Positions 10,201 to 18,696 are shown, counted from the first letter of the stretch. The stretch is DNA of 64,000 nt from Phocaeicola_A sp036804505 (GCA_036804505.1 DAIRSI010000016.1:1-64000); one strand, 5' to 3'. Notes: generated by a model from the sequence alone, not told the origin. Made by a program: numbers and translations.

Positions 10201-10605
10201 CTTCTGAACATTATCGAAAAATAAAATTCCTCCCTTTACGTCTTTTATATTACTGTCCCATTTCTCGACAAAACGTTCATAATCCACCGCATCAACAATC
10301 TTCAAGAGATTCTTTTGAACAATCTTATGCTGATAAAAATAATCTTTCAACACTCCTGCCAAGAAAGTTTTGCCAGTACCTGTATCACCGATTATAATTG
10401 TATTTATGCCCAGACGGATATTACAAGTTTCCTCACGGGAATGTAAATATGAAAATGTCTCTTCAATATTCTTAACCTGCTGTTTAACGTCAGAAAGCCC
10501 TACTATCTGATCCAAAGGATCGATATTTATTTCGATTGGGGTTCCACACCATTTGCAAAACTTCGCGATCGAACGATTTTCTCTTTTACATTTTGGGCAA
10601 ATCAT
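7258..10605 (-). CDS. Four-module CbbX/CfxQ-type AAA+ ATPase with N-terminal zinc ribbon
   Basis: A 1115-residue protein. An N-terminal zinc ribbon (CPKC-CKWC, residues 3-20) precedes four AAA+ modules with Walker A at 73-80 (GDTGTGKT), 336-343, 612-619 and 890-897 (all GNPGTGKT). Modules 2-4 belong to the CbbX/SpoVK family, with FIDEAYTL Walker B motifs at 397-404, 673-680 and 951-958 and sensor regions such as NPGLxSRF. Module 1 is divergent: its Walker B reads LFFDN (Asp131-Asn132), so the catalytic Glu is missing and it may bind but not hydrolyse ATP. Relatives are remodellers (Rubisco activase CbbX, EccA of type VII secretion), but one chain with four modules is unusual. It shares one base with the kinase stop (TAATG). 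Client proteins are unknown. Confidence 0.9.
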   Translation of the reverse strand: MICPKCKRENRSIAKFCKWCGTPIEINIDPLDQIVGLSDVKQQVKNIEETFSYLHSREETCNIRLGINTIIIGDTGTGKTFLAGVLKDYFYQHKIVQKNLLKIVDAVDYERFVEKWDSNIKDVKGGILFFDNVQKLLPDSYSKNVNPLDKLFIEMDHWNDDPIVIMAGLPGGFDQFLENNPAVRNRFKYLFRLPSYRVDDLVTICLKALHTKYGIDRISPDAAKKLQRQLGYKIKNKDESFGNGHLAKQKAEDIFTAYISRMPNVNGEIQAEDIQGYIPPERNLQEILAEMDDFIGMKEVKQAVREIALEVQSNVQRAARGLGESEKLSLHIVLTGNPGTGKTSIARKLGEIFEAIGFLDSGHVVEVDRSQMVSQYMGETPKLVDKLCDKALGGILFIDEAYTLAPINEAGTKDEQGAQALERLMKRMEDDRGKFVVIAAGYRTEMENLLRVNPGIRSRFNRFLNIDDYSADELYQILMVFVRKKKYVFTEGAQEYAKLTIKQIYESRDKNFANGREMRSLFESICTRQAERISKLPIEEQTDEALVTIDQNDIPYIRPKTVDYTTCLKALDGLVGLKNVKKEITNLAAFLNMQVQRGDTSAFAGKHYVFTGNPGTGKTTVARIMADVFMSLGILSKGQLVEADRSKLVAGFAGQTSIKTNQLIDTAMGGLLFIDEAYTLQTGDNDFFGKEALDTLLKRLEDDRGKFICIVAGYTKEMHDFIDSNPGLKSRFTQSIHFEDYQPEELSEIFFHLAGGKNFILSDQTKSAVKHAFELMYVSRDKNFGNAREARKFFDRVVERQSRRLMSLINKPGFAQDMMFEILPEDLQAEEMAKPKSLDEVMSELDDFVGMKSVKESIRRLAVQAVFMQQRLKMGIGSAENMAINIVLTGNPGTGKTSIARKLGEVFYAVGLLPTNKVIEVDRSQMVGQYMGETPKIVNKLCDRAIGGVLFIDEAYTLIDPDNPSTDKYGKEAVEALMKRMEDDKGKFVVVVAGYKDAMDRFLHANPGLESRFTHSMHIDDYDEIELMEIFKMLASKKQYELTPMAEAALMEKVTKMYINKTRNFANAREIRKLFDNTIQQLSIRVSKMAPGDITAATYQLILPEDIIGTQGGVL

Positions 10606-13589
10606 TATTTCACATCATTCCATTTATGAATTAGCGCTCTGATATTCACTATCCATTGGTCGATATCAGGGACAGGCAGATTAAGCAAATATTTATGATA
10701 ACAAATAAATTCCAGTATCAACAATCCCATAAAGAAGCACCACATCATATAGTGAATCAGGAGTTCACCGCTGGATGCTTTCACTACATTCACCACATCA
10801 TCCAACAATCCGAAATTACTCCCTTTATATTTGAAGGATTTTGTCTTGAAAGTATAATACAATGGCTCTAGCAACGAAGTATTGATATCCTCTTTAAAGA
10901 CGTTATTTAATTCATTCAAATTAGACAATGATTTCTTACGACATTCCCAATAAGCAAAAGTAAAATAGCCGGCAATGATAATAACTGCCATCGGTACCAT
11001 CAACCAAGGGCTACTATGACCGGCCCACTTCATAAGCTGTATAGGAACGAAAGAAGACAAGATACCGGCAAAGCCGGATAAACATATAATAGATGTTCCA
11101 AATCCGGCAAAGTAAGCCCAGACGCCGCAGAGAACCATTGTTCCAATACCTACAGGAACTCCCACTGCATAAGTCATATTATCCAATAACAATGCTGAAT
11201 TACTAAAACGGAACAATAGCAATAGTACGACTAATACTCCTGTCAAAATAACAAGCATCCTCCTCCAGAATCGTTCTTTTTCATGTGCCTCCTTGAAATA
11301 TTCCTTTGTTTCTTCCAGCTTTTTTGCAGACTGTTCCTTAGCCAAAAGGAATCGTTTGTAATAATTGTCAGACGGATCATACTGACCTACCTTCATCAGA
11401 TAGTTTTCCAAGACATACTCATAACTATACTGTTCTGAGAAATCAGCGTGAGGATTCTCGTGGAAAAACAAAGAAATCCAATGTTTTAAACTTCCGCTTC
11501 GAAGCTCATTTTTAACTACACGAGGGTCTAATGAATCCATTTCCTCAATGGAATGTATCACGTCATCATTAATTTTATATCCAGGTTTTTCACCTATCAT
11601 ATCGCAGAACTTATAGGTTGCCGTGCGCAAATCATAAGCACTATATCTTTCTTTGTTTTCTTTCGAGTTCAAATCAAAACACGATAAGAAATCATGTAAA
11701 AAAGTATTCCATCCATGAAGCTTGGCATAAAGAAAAAGTCTCCCGTTATTCTGGATATAATCGGACATTGATTCTTCAAATTCTTCTTCCGTCTTTTCCT
11801 GTGTTTTCTGTAAATCCTGTGACAGAAGAACAGCTATTTTCTCAGGAGTATCTGCATCTATCAAATCATACCCACAATCTCTGTTCAAATGGTACAGCAC
11901 ATTATATGCCAATGTCTTGCTATACTGTTTTTTTTCCGTAAGCAGACGAATCTCTTCACACAAAGCTGTCTCACACTTTCCATACATCCAAGACAAGAGT
12001 CTGCCGTCCACCAAAGATTTCCATTCGTCTTCGGAACATTCTTTAACTCCAAAAGAATGAACAATGAAGTGCACACTGGTAGAGGGCTTATTGCTTAGGA
12101 AAGGTAAATCCTGATCCATCTCATAAAGCAATTTCCACAGAGCCACTTCTGCCGGATCAGTTTTGAAATATGTACGTATTCTGTCTATATCTAATTGGGT
12201 AACACTTTGGAGGTAAATAAACAATTCATCATTAGGATTTTTCAGGAGCAATTCATATTCCTCCATATTGGACATAACGGCTAATGTTACTTCGTGGATA
12301 CTGTAACAAGGATTACCTTTCAAATCATAGTAAGGGAAATTTGAATCAAGAGTATATAATGCCGCCAAAAAGCCGGCATTCTGATCAAGCGGATAACGTT
12401 TTTCCACAATATCCTCTACCTCAAGAGATAATTTATTGTTTCCACATTCATCAAGCCACTTGCTGATACGTCCGCTATATAAGTATTTAATGCCTAAAGG
12501 TTTTCGGTCATACAGAAGAGGGACGAGTTCCTTAGCGTCTTGGGCAATGACGTTCTTATCAGGATCAACGACAAAAGACTTGTAACGGAGATAAACCGAA
12601 GATTCATCAATTTCAACTTCTTCACCTTTATACCAGCGTTCAACTTCTTCATACCCCCAACGTTTAGAAGGATTTACAATGGTCAATCCTCTGACAATCT
12701 TGTTAGCGAAATCAGGCAAACGGTCCAACATGGGCAACTTGCCTTCGTTCTTCATTCGCATCATGAGGCGTTCATCTTTAGGAAACGGACTCTTCCCTAA
12801 CCACACAAAAAGCAAAGTGACACCTAAGGAATAAAAGTCAATCTGAGGTGTTATTTCCACTTCTCCATCCAGCACATCATCATACATTTCCGGTGCTGCA
12901 TACAAGGGAGTTCTTGCCTGTGTCGTTTTGTGGTAAAGCTCATCATCATCACAAAATGATGAAATGCCAAAATCACCTAATACCAACTGGGTATGTTCCT
13001 TATCCCGGAAAAAGAAATTTCCAGGCTTGATATCTTTATGAATAATATTGTTGTTATGGCAATAAGTCAGCGAAGCTGCTGCCGCTAAAGCAATTCTTTT
13101 AAACTGTTGTTCATCCTTATCCAAGACATATTCATTCAATGTCCCGCCTTCAAGATATTCCATCAGTTCATAAGACCGATTAGTTCCATTGATAAATATT
13201 TTTCCATAAGCATACAGTTTGACAATAAACTCAAACTGCATATTCCAAAGAACACGCAACAGACTTTCTTTCGGCTTAAAGTTAGGATAATATAATTTCA
13301 ATACATATTTTTTTCCTTCCTTTTCCACCAAATAAACTTGCGCTTCTCCGGAATTATCCGACAAGACTTTCAAAGAATGATATTCTTCCCCCTCTAATGA
13401 AAAAACATCCACAGACAAAGACGGCATCTTATTTTTCTTAGTCTTAGAAGTGCGGGTAACTTCTGTTTTATCGCTTCCTGCGACATTTGTTGTAACAAAA
13501 GTCCTCTGCTTCATACTATCCGGAACCACAGTAGCCTCATCAGGCTTGGTTGTGGACGTTATTGTCTTTTGAGTATTTATATCATCCAT
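10605..13589 (-). CDS. Membrane Ser/Thr protein kinase
   Basis: A 994-residue Hanks-type kinase. After a Thr/Ser-rich N-terminus (about 60 residues) comes a kinase domain at about 70-320: VLK Lys98, HKDIKPGN (Asp186, in the HRD position), DFG at 206-208, activation-loop TPLYAAPE and DFYSLGVTL. All catalytic residues are present. A long helical middle of about 430 residues has no recognised domain. The C-terminal quarter holds about five hydrophobic segments, the first near VILTGVLVVLLLLF and the last near residue 950. No PASTA or other extracellular sensor is seen, so most of the protein should be cytoplasmic. The stop shares one base with the AAA+ start. It is the writer of the operon; targets may include the FHA and AAA+ partners (inference). 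Confidence 0.92.
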   Translation of the reverse strand: MDDINTQKTITSTTKPDEATVVPDSMKQRTFVTTNVAGSDKTEVTRTSKTKKNKMPSLSVDVFSLEGEEYHSLKVLSDNSGEAQVYLVEKEGKKYVLKLYYPNFKPKESLLRVLWNMQFEFIVKLYAYGKIFINGTNRSYELMEYLEGGTLNEYVLDKDEQQFKRIALAAAASLTYCHNNNIIHKDIKPGNFFFRDKEHTQLVLGDFGISSFCDDDELYHKTTQARTPLYAAPEMYDDVLDGEVEITPQIDFYSLGVTLLFVWLGKSPFPKDERLMMRMKNEGKLPMLDRLPDFANKIVRGLTIVNPSKRWGYEEVERWYKGEEVEIDESSVYLRYKSFVVDPDKNVIAQDAKELVPLLYDRKPLGIKYLYSGRISKWLDECGNNKLSLEVEDIVEKRYPLDQNAGFLAALYTLDSNFPYYDLKGNPCYSIHEVTLAVMSNMEEYELLLKNPNDELFIYLQSVTQLDIDRIRTYFKTDPAEVALWKLLYEMDQDLPFLSNKPSTSVHFIVHSFGVKECSEDEWKSLVDGRLLSWMYGKCETALCEEIRLLTEKKQYSKTLAYNVLYHLNRDCGYDLIDADTPEKIAVLLSQDLQKTQEKTEEEFEESMSDYIQNNGRLFLYAKLHGWNTFLHDFLSCFDLNSKENKERYSAYDLRTATYKFCDMIGEKPGYKINDDVIHSIEEMDSLDPRVVKNELRSGSLKHWISLFFHENPHADFSEQYSYEYVLENYLMKVGQYDPSDNYYKRFLLAKEQSAKKLEETKEYFKEAHEKERFWRRMLVILTGVLVVLLLLFRFSNSALLLDNMTYAVGVPVGIGTMVLCGVWAYFAGFGTSIICLSGFAGILSSFVPIQLMKWAGHSSPWLMVPMAVIIIAGYFTFAYWECRKKSLSNLNELNNVFKEDINTSLLEPLYYTFKTKSFKYKGSNFGLLDDVVNVVKASSGELLIHYMMWCFFMGLLILEFICYHKYLLNLPVPDIDQWIVNIRALIHKWNDVK

Positions 13590-13600
13590 AACCTGCTTTT

Positions 13601-14488
13601 TTATTCATCATCAACTATCTTATGTTCAGATTTTCCATCTAGGACTACCCATTTCCCACCTAATTGGGGACATGCGCAACCACAAGGACCTGAATGGATG
13701 GCATGTTTGTAATTACACTTCCATCCCAAAGAAGATCCGATTGGCTTATGAGCCATGGCATAATTACGTGCCAAAGCCGGATTCTCCGAGCTTCCCGTTT
13801 CCAATGAATCCAGCATTTTCTGCAATTGGTCTCTTTTTATCTGAATAAGTCCCATCAGTGACTCACAATCTAATCCTGAACCATTAATTGAATTCGCCTT
13901 CGGTACTTCAAATTCCATATTCAGCAATTTAAGCACCCGTTCTCTCAACTCGGCATTTTCCTTTTCCCGTTCTCGTTGGAATACTGAATCTACAGGATCT
14001 ACATGTAATAGTTTTTCAAGTTCTTTCGCAGCTTCAGTCATTTCCTTGTAAAGCGGTTGCTGCTTGAATTGTTCCATCTGTCTACGGGCAAGTTCATTCA
14101 GCGCAGTTCCACATCGAGGACAAAAGCTGAACATACTTAGGGAATGACAAACAGGGCAAACAATACCTCTTCTCGGAGAGCCGCATTCAGGACAGAAAGC
14201 ATCGTTTTCTCCCATCTTAGCTCCACAAAATGAACAAACGTCATTAGCCAAATAGCTTTTACAATGTTCGCAAAGGTCGGCTTCCTCCGATACAGAAGAA
14301 CCGCAATACGGACAAACTCTGCTTTTTAAGGAAGAACCACAATTCTCACAATACAAAGCTCCCGGTTCATTTACAAAACCACACCTAGGACATCGATTAA
14401 CGGAAACAGACTGTTCCTTGGATAACTGTTGTTCTTCCGGTTTTGTCTTTTCCAAAATTCTTTGTCGGTCCCTATATTGTTGCTCCAT
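13601..14488 (-). CDS. Zinc-ribbon array protein at the head of the kinase operon
   Basis: A 295-residue cytoplasmic protein with four tandem zinc ribbons: CPRC/CENC (33-50), CPYC/CEHC (59-76), CSFC/CPEC (85-102) and CPVC/CPRC (111-126). These are followed by a charged helical region (about 130-190) and a Cys/His-rich tail (WKCNYKHA, GPCGCACP). No catalytic domain is recognised. Arrays like this usually bind protein or nucleic acid, so a scaffold role for the kinase and AAA+ proteins is plausible. It is the first gene of the operon, 11 bases above the kinase start, with a promoter-like box directly upstream. Confidence 0.8.
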   Translation of the reverse strand: MEQQYRDRQRILEKTKPEEQQLSKEQSVSVNRCPRCGFVNEPGALYCENCGSSLKSRVCPYCGSSVSEEADLCEHCKSYLANDVCSFCGAKMGENDAFCPECGSPRRGIVCPVCHSLSMFSFCPRCGTALNELARRQMEQFKQQPLYKEMTEAAKELEKLLHVDPVDSVFQREREKENAELRERVLKLLNMEFEVPKANSINGSGLDCESLMGLIQIKRDQLQKMLDSLETGSSENPALARNYAMAHKPIGSSLGWKCNYKHAIHSGPCGCACPQLGGKWVVLDGKSEHKIVDDE

Positions 14489-14515
14489 ACCTTCGTAAAT
14501 TATTATAGTACGCTA

Positions 14516-14523
14516 CAAAGGTA
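14516..14523 (-). promoter_or_regulatory. Putative promoter (-7 box) of the kinase/AAA+/FHA/PP2C operon
   Basis: The minus strand reads TACCTTTG, an exact match to TAnnTTTG, 27 bases above the start codon of the zinc-ribbon array gene. The -33 element is weak. Confidence 0.5.
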
Positions 14524-14572
14524 ATATTAAAATTGAAAAAGTTCTCTTTTTTTATTAAAAAACACGAATAAA

Positions 14573-14601
14573 AAGTCCGATTTTTTTCCAAAATCGGACT
14601 T
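14573..14601 (-). terminator. Intrinsic terminator below the M13 peptidase gene
   Basis: A perfect 12-bp inverted repeat (AAGTCCGATTTT / AAAATCGGACTT, loop of 5) lies about 64 bases beyond the M13 stop. On the minus strand it is followed by a T-rich stretch. It separates the ABC-F/M13 unit from the kinase operon promoter. Confidence 0.75.
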
Positions 14602-14664
14602 ACTTATAAATATAATTACCACCAATCGGTAATCTATGCTTAAAATCAATGGATTAAGTCTTTC

Positions 14665-16707
14665 TCACCAAATACTTACCCGCTTTTCCTTCGGAACAAA
14701 CATTGAATCCTGAGGCGTTATGTGAAAAGCTTCATACCACGCATCAATATTAGGTAAAGAACCATTCACACGCCAGCGGGCTAAAGAATGAGGATCACTC
14801 TTAGTACGAACTCTTATTTCTTCTTCTCTGACATTACCTGCCCAAACATTTGCAAAAGCCAAAAAGAAACGTTGCTCCGGTGTAAACCCATCCACTTCTT
14901 TCAAAGGATTATCCTTCATGGCATTTTTAAATGCCTGATATGCAACCATAAGTCCACCATGATCTGCAAGATTCTCCCCAAGAGTCAATTCACCGTTTGC
15001 TTTCAATCCGGGTAAAACTTCAATGTTTCCAAAGAAGTCTACCATCACTTGTGTACGTTTCTTAAACATTTCGCCATCTCCTTTTGTCCACCAATTCTTC
15101 AAATTCCCTTCTTTGTCGAATTGCCGTCCCTGATCATCGAAACCATGAGTCATTTCATGTCCTATAACAACTCCGATAGCCCCATAATTGAAAGCATCAT
15201 CCGCACTCATATCAAAAAAAGGATATTGAAGAATGCCTGCTGGAAAACAAATTTCGTTGGTTGTTGGATTATAATAAGCATTGACTGTCTGCGGAGTCAT
15301 CAGCCATTCATTACGATCTACGGGTTTCCCATATTTTTTGGATACCATATAATTCCAATTAAACAAATTGGCTCGTTTTGCACAATTCCAATAAGAATCT
15401 TCTTTGATTTCAAGATTGCTATAATCACGGAATTTATCCGGATAACCCACTTTCACATAAAAAGCATTCAGTTTGTCTATTGCGGTAGCTTTAGTTGTAT
15501 CGCTCATCCATTCCTGAGCCATAATACGTTCTGATAGTGCCTTCTGAAGATTCTTTACTAACTTGATCATCCGTTCTTTTGCTTCTGCCGGAAAATATTT
15601 CTTAACGTACATTTCACCAACCGCATCTCCTAAAATTGCATCTACAGAACCTATAGCCCGTTTCCACCTTGGTTTCATTTCCTTCTTTCCGGAAAGTACC
15701 TTTCCATAAAAATCAAAATCCTCACTAGCGAATTCATCACTGAGATAAGAAGCAGAAGCATTAAGCAGATTCCATTCCAGACAAGCTTTTAAATCCGTCA
15801 ATGATTCCGTTGTCAAGATGGAAGCAACTTCTTTAACTGGTTCCTTCTGCCCGATGCTCAAACTCTGCAAATCGGCTAATCCTAGCGTCGTAAAATAAGT
15901 TTTCCAATCGATTCCGGGAATTTCACCTTCAAGTTCCTTCAAGCTCATTCTATGATAATTAGCTTCCGGATCTCTCAGTTCGGTAGCACTCTTTGATTGT
16001 TTGGCAATTCTAGTTTCTATTTTCATAACCGCTTGCATTTTCTTCTGTGCAATTGCTTCAGAGAATCCTGCCAAGCGGAACATTTTAATGATGTGAATTT
16101 TGAATTTATCCCGTATACTCCTGGTAGCGTCATCATTATCCAAATAATATTCTTTTTCTCCCAAGGACAATCCCCCTTGAACAATCTGAACCAAATTGGC
16201 CTTGCTTGCCTTGATATCGGCATCGATATATATGCCGAAAAATCCAGGAATTCCTTCCTTATAAAGTTCTGTAGCCAAAGCAAAATATTGCTTTTTATTC
16301 TTCACTGCCGCAATGCGTGCCATATCCGATTTGACAGGGGCCATGCCTTCTTTATTCAATTTCACACTATCCATTGCCAAATTATACAAGTCACCAATTT
16401 TTTGAGCTACAGTACCATAGGCATTTTTCTTGGCAGCCAATCCGGTCACCAAATCGTGCAACTGTACAAGATTATTCTCTGCCAGCATATCAAAACTACC
16501 GAAGCGGGCATACTCGCCTGTCAACGGATGAGCCTTCATCCATCCGCCACAAGCATATTCATAAAAATCGACGCCCGGTTTCACCGAAGCATCCATATTT
16601 GCGACATCCAAACCTGTTTTCATATCACCATCTTTGTAATTAGATGCATGGGCGGTTACAGCAATAGCTGCAAATGCCACTAAAGGTAAATAAAGTTTTA
16701 AAGTCAT
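14665..16707 (-). CDS. pepO: M13-family zinc endopeptidase (PepO/neprilysin-like)
   Basis: A secreted M13 metallopeptidase of about 680 residues. The start at 16707 is preferred because it gives a clean signal peptide (LKLYLPLVAFAAIAVTAHA) and lies 5 bases beyond the ABC-F stop; an in-frame start 57 bases upstream would overlap that gene and add a non-signal extension. The N-terminal M13 domain begins FYEYACGGW. The catalytic domain has the zinc site HEMTH within GVVIGHEMTHGFDD and the third-ligand region GENLADHGGL. The C-terminus is close to the family pattern, ending in SIW. It probably degrades peptides in the periplasm or at the surface. Co-transcription with the ABC-F gene is likely. 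Confidence 0.92.
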   Translation of the reverse strand: MTLKLYLPLVAFAAIAVTAHASNYKDGDMKTGLDVANMDASVKPGVDFYEYACGGWMKAHPLTGEYARFGSFDMLAENNLVQLHDLVTGLAAKKNAYGTVAQKIGDLYNLAMDSVKLNKEGMAPVKSDMARIAAVKNKKQYFALATELYKEGIPGFFGIYIDADIKASKANLVQIVQGGLSLGEKEYYLDNDDATRSIRDKFKIHIIKMFRLAGFSEAIAQKKMQAVMKIETRIAKQSKSATELRDPEANYHRMSLKELEGEIPGIDWKTYFTTLGLADLQSLSIGQKEPVKEVASILTTESLTDLKACLEWNLLNASASYLSDEFASEDFDFYGKVLSGKKEMKPRWKRAIGSVDAILGDAVGEMYVKKYFPAEAKERMIKLVKNLQKALSERIMAQEWMSDTTKATAIDKLNAFYVKVGYPDKFRDYSNLEIKEDSYWNCAKRANLFNWNYMVSKKYGKPVDRNEWLMTPQTVNAYYNPTTNEICFPAGILQYPFFDMSADDAFNYGAIGVVIGHEMTHGFDDQGRQFDKEGNLKNWWTKGDGEMFKKRTQVMVDFFGNIEVLPGLKANGELTLGENLADHGGLMVAYQAFKNAMKDNPLKEVDGFTPEQRFFLAFANVWAGNVREEEIRVRTKSDPHSLARWRVNGSLPNIDAWYEAFHITPQDSMFVPKEKRVSIW

Positions 16708-16712
16708 AGATT

Positions 16713-18668
16713 CTATATATATTGTTGATTCTTTTCTTCCAAATCCATCGAGGCAGATTCCCATTCTTCAACAAGAGTCTCCAATTGTTTTTTCATTCCG
16801 CTATGTTTCTCGTAAAGAGAAATATCTCCTGCTCCTTCAGGTGTAGACATTTGTGCTTCTAAAATGGCTACGGCCGACTCTAATTCATTGATTGCAGATT
16901 CACATTCAGAGACTTTTTTCTCTAGTTTCCTAAGCAGTTTCTGCTGTTCTTTCTTCTGCTCATAATTCAACTTGTTTTCGCTTTTCGTCGGTAAATCCAC
17001 AGGCGTTGAATCCCCTTTATTTATTTGGGCAGGAGAAGAACTCAAAAAATCATTGATACTCTCTACATTCTTATTTTTCAAGAAATCATAAATGCCTCCT
17101 ATGTGTTCCACCACTTTTTGTCCGCCGAATTCATACACCTTAGTAACCAGGCCATCAAGGAATTCACGGTCATGACTCACAATAATGGCAGTCCCGTCAA
17201 AAGACTTAATAGCCTCCTTCAACACATCTTTAGACTGCATATCGAGATGATTGGTCGGTTCATCAAGAATCAGCAGATTCACCGGTTCCAGCAGTAAACG
17301 AATCATGGCAAGACGCGTTCGCTCTCCTCCACTCAACACTTTAACCTTTTTCTCAATAGCTTCTCCTCCAAACATGAAAGCGCCCAGAATATTCTTTATT
17401 TGCGTTCGGATATCTCCCTGTGCCACATAATCTATCGTCTGAAACACCGTCAGATTCTCATCTAGCAATTGTGCCTGGTTCTGAGCAAAATAACCTATCT
17501 TCACATTATGTCCTATAGTCAGTTTTCCACCATAGGATATCTCACCCATGATACATTTCACCAACGTAGTTTTACCCTCCCCATTCTTTCCCACAAAAGC
17601 AACCTTTTCGCCTCTTTTGATAGTAAGATTCACTTTAGAGAAAATAAGATGTTCCCCGTAGGTTTTTTCGGTATCTTCACATATTATCGGATAATCTCCA
17701 CTACGCATGGCCGGTGGAAATTTAAGATGAAGAGCTGAATTATCCACTTCATCAATTTCAATAGGTATCATTTTAGCCAGCTGCTTTATACGGCTCTGAA
17801 CCTGTACAGCCTTTGTCGGTTTATATCGGAATCTCTCAATAAAATCCTTTATATCCGCCATTTCCTTTTGCTGGTTTTCATAAGCCCTTATCTGCTGTTC
17901 TCTTCTTTCCACCCTCAACTCCACATATTGATCGTAAGGAACCTTATAATCATAGATACGACCACAGCTGATTTCAATGGTTCTGAAAGTCACATTATTT
18001 ATAAAAGCCCGATCATGGCTGACTAGTACAACAGCTCCGGAATGGTTTTGCAAAAAAGCCTCGAGCCACCCGATACTCTCTATATCCAAATGGTTTGTAG
18101 GCTCATCAAGCAAAAGTACATCCGGCTTACGAAGTAATATCTTGGCAAGTTCAATACGCATTCTCCATCCGCCACTGAACTCTTTCGTCGGTCGATCGAA
18201 ATCATCACGGCTAAATCCAAGCCCCATCAGCGTTCGCTCTATCTCCGCATGGAAGTTAAGCCCTCCCATCATCTGGAAATGTTCATTCAAATGAGTATAT
18301 TTATCTATCAGCTGCAAGTAGCCTTCTGATTCATAATCCGTTCTCTCAGCCAATTCTTCATTCATCCTGCGTATATTCTCTTTCATCTCAAAGATGTGTT
18401 CAAAAGCCAATTCCGCTTCTTTCATGACGGATCTCTCATCTGTCAAAATCATGACTTGCGGCAAATAGCCTATAGTCAAATCCTTCGGAATAGAAACAGT
18501 CCCGCCTGTAGGCTGCTGTAATCCGGCCAGAATCTTGAGCATAGTGGATTTACCCGCCCCGTTTTTTCCAACCAAAGCAATTCTATCTTTTTTGTTGATA
18601 ACAAAAGAAACATTCTCAAAAAGAGGACGAGCGGCAAACTCCACTTGTAAATTTTCAACTGATACCAT
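16713..18668 (-). CDS. ABC-F family ATPase
   Basis: A cytoplasmic protein of about 651 residues with two ABC domains and no membrane segment: Walker A GKNGAGKS and GKNGEGKT, signatures FSGGW and LSGGE, and two LLLDEPTNHLD/LILDEPTNHLD Walker B motifs typical of ABC-F. A linker of about 80 residues lies between the domains and a coiled coil ends the protein (about 560-651), as in Uup/YheS-type members. ABC-F proteins act on the ribosome, in translation control or antibiotic protection. This one looks like a housekeeping type, but the subfamily cannot be fixed by eye. The start used gives MVSVENL; another Met lies two codons upstream. Confidence 0.92.
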   Translation of the reverse strand: MVSVENLQVEFAARPLFENVSFVINKKDRIALVGKNGAGKSTMLKILAGLQQPTGGTVSIPKDLTIGYLPQVMILTDERSVMKEAELAFEHIFEMKENIRRMNEELAERTDYESEGYLQLIDKYTHLNEHFQMMGGLNFHAEIERTLMGLGFSRDDFDRPTKEFSGGWRMRIELAKILLRKPDVLLLDEPTNHLDIESIGWLEAFLQNHSGAVVLVSHDRAFINNVTFRTIEISCGRIYDYKVPYDQYVELRVERREQQIRAYENQQKEMADIKDFIERFRYKPTKAVQVQSRIKQLAKMIPIEIDEVDNSALHLKFPPAMRSGDYPIICEDTEKTYGEHLIFSKVNLTIKRGEKVAFVGKNGEGKTTLVKCIMGEISYGGKLTIGHNVKIGYFAQNQAQLLDENLTVFQTIDYVAQGDIRTQIKNILGAFMFGGEAIEKKVKVLSGGERTRLAMIRLLLEPVNLLILDEPTNHLDMQSKDVLKEAIKSFDGTAIIVSHDREFLDGLVTKVYEFGGQKVVEHIGGIYDFLKNKNVESINDFLSSSPAQINKGDSTPVDLPTKSENKLNYEQKKEQQKLLRKLEKKVSECESAINELESAVAILEAQMSTPEGAGDISLYEKHSGMKKQLETLVEEWESASMDLEEKNQQYI

Positions 18669-18688
18669 ATTCAACTAAATAAACTGTG

Positions 18689-18696
18689 CAAAGGTA
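18689..18696 (-). promoter_or_regulatory. Putative -7 box of the ABC-F/M13 operon
   Basis: TACCTTTG on the minus strand matches TAnnTTTG about 20 bases above the ABC-F start. It is divergent from the small-RNA promoter. Confidence 0.5.

Noticed and set aside
7258..10605. Rubisco activase CbbX
   Set aside because: The AAA+ modules are of that family, but the organism type has no Rubisco context and the protein has four modules plus a zinc ribbon.
5979..14488. Type VI or type VII secretion control locus, or TerY-P triad
   Set aside because: Kinase, FHA and PP2C fit, and EccA is CbbX-like, but no Tss, Hcp, VgrG, EccC, WXG100, TerD or vWA gene is present in the window.
15997..16683. Long open frame on the plus strand opposite the M13 gene
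   Set aside because: It is a mirror of a strongly conserved coding gene, with no family motifs and no promoter or ribosome site.
16707..16764. Longer N-terminus for the M13 peptidase
   Set aside because: It would overlap the ABC-F gene and hide the signal peptide; the start at 16707 fits spacing and export.
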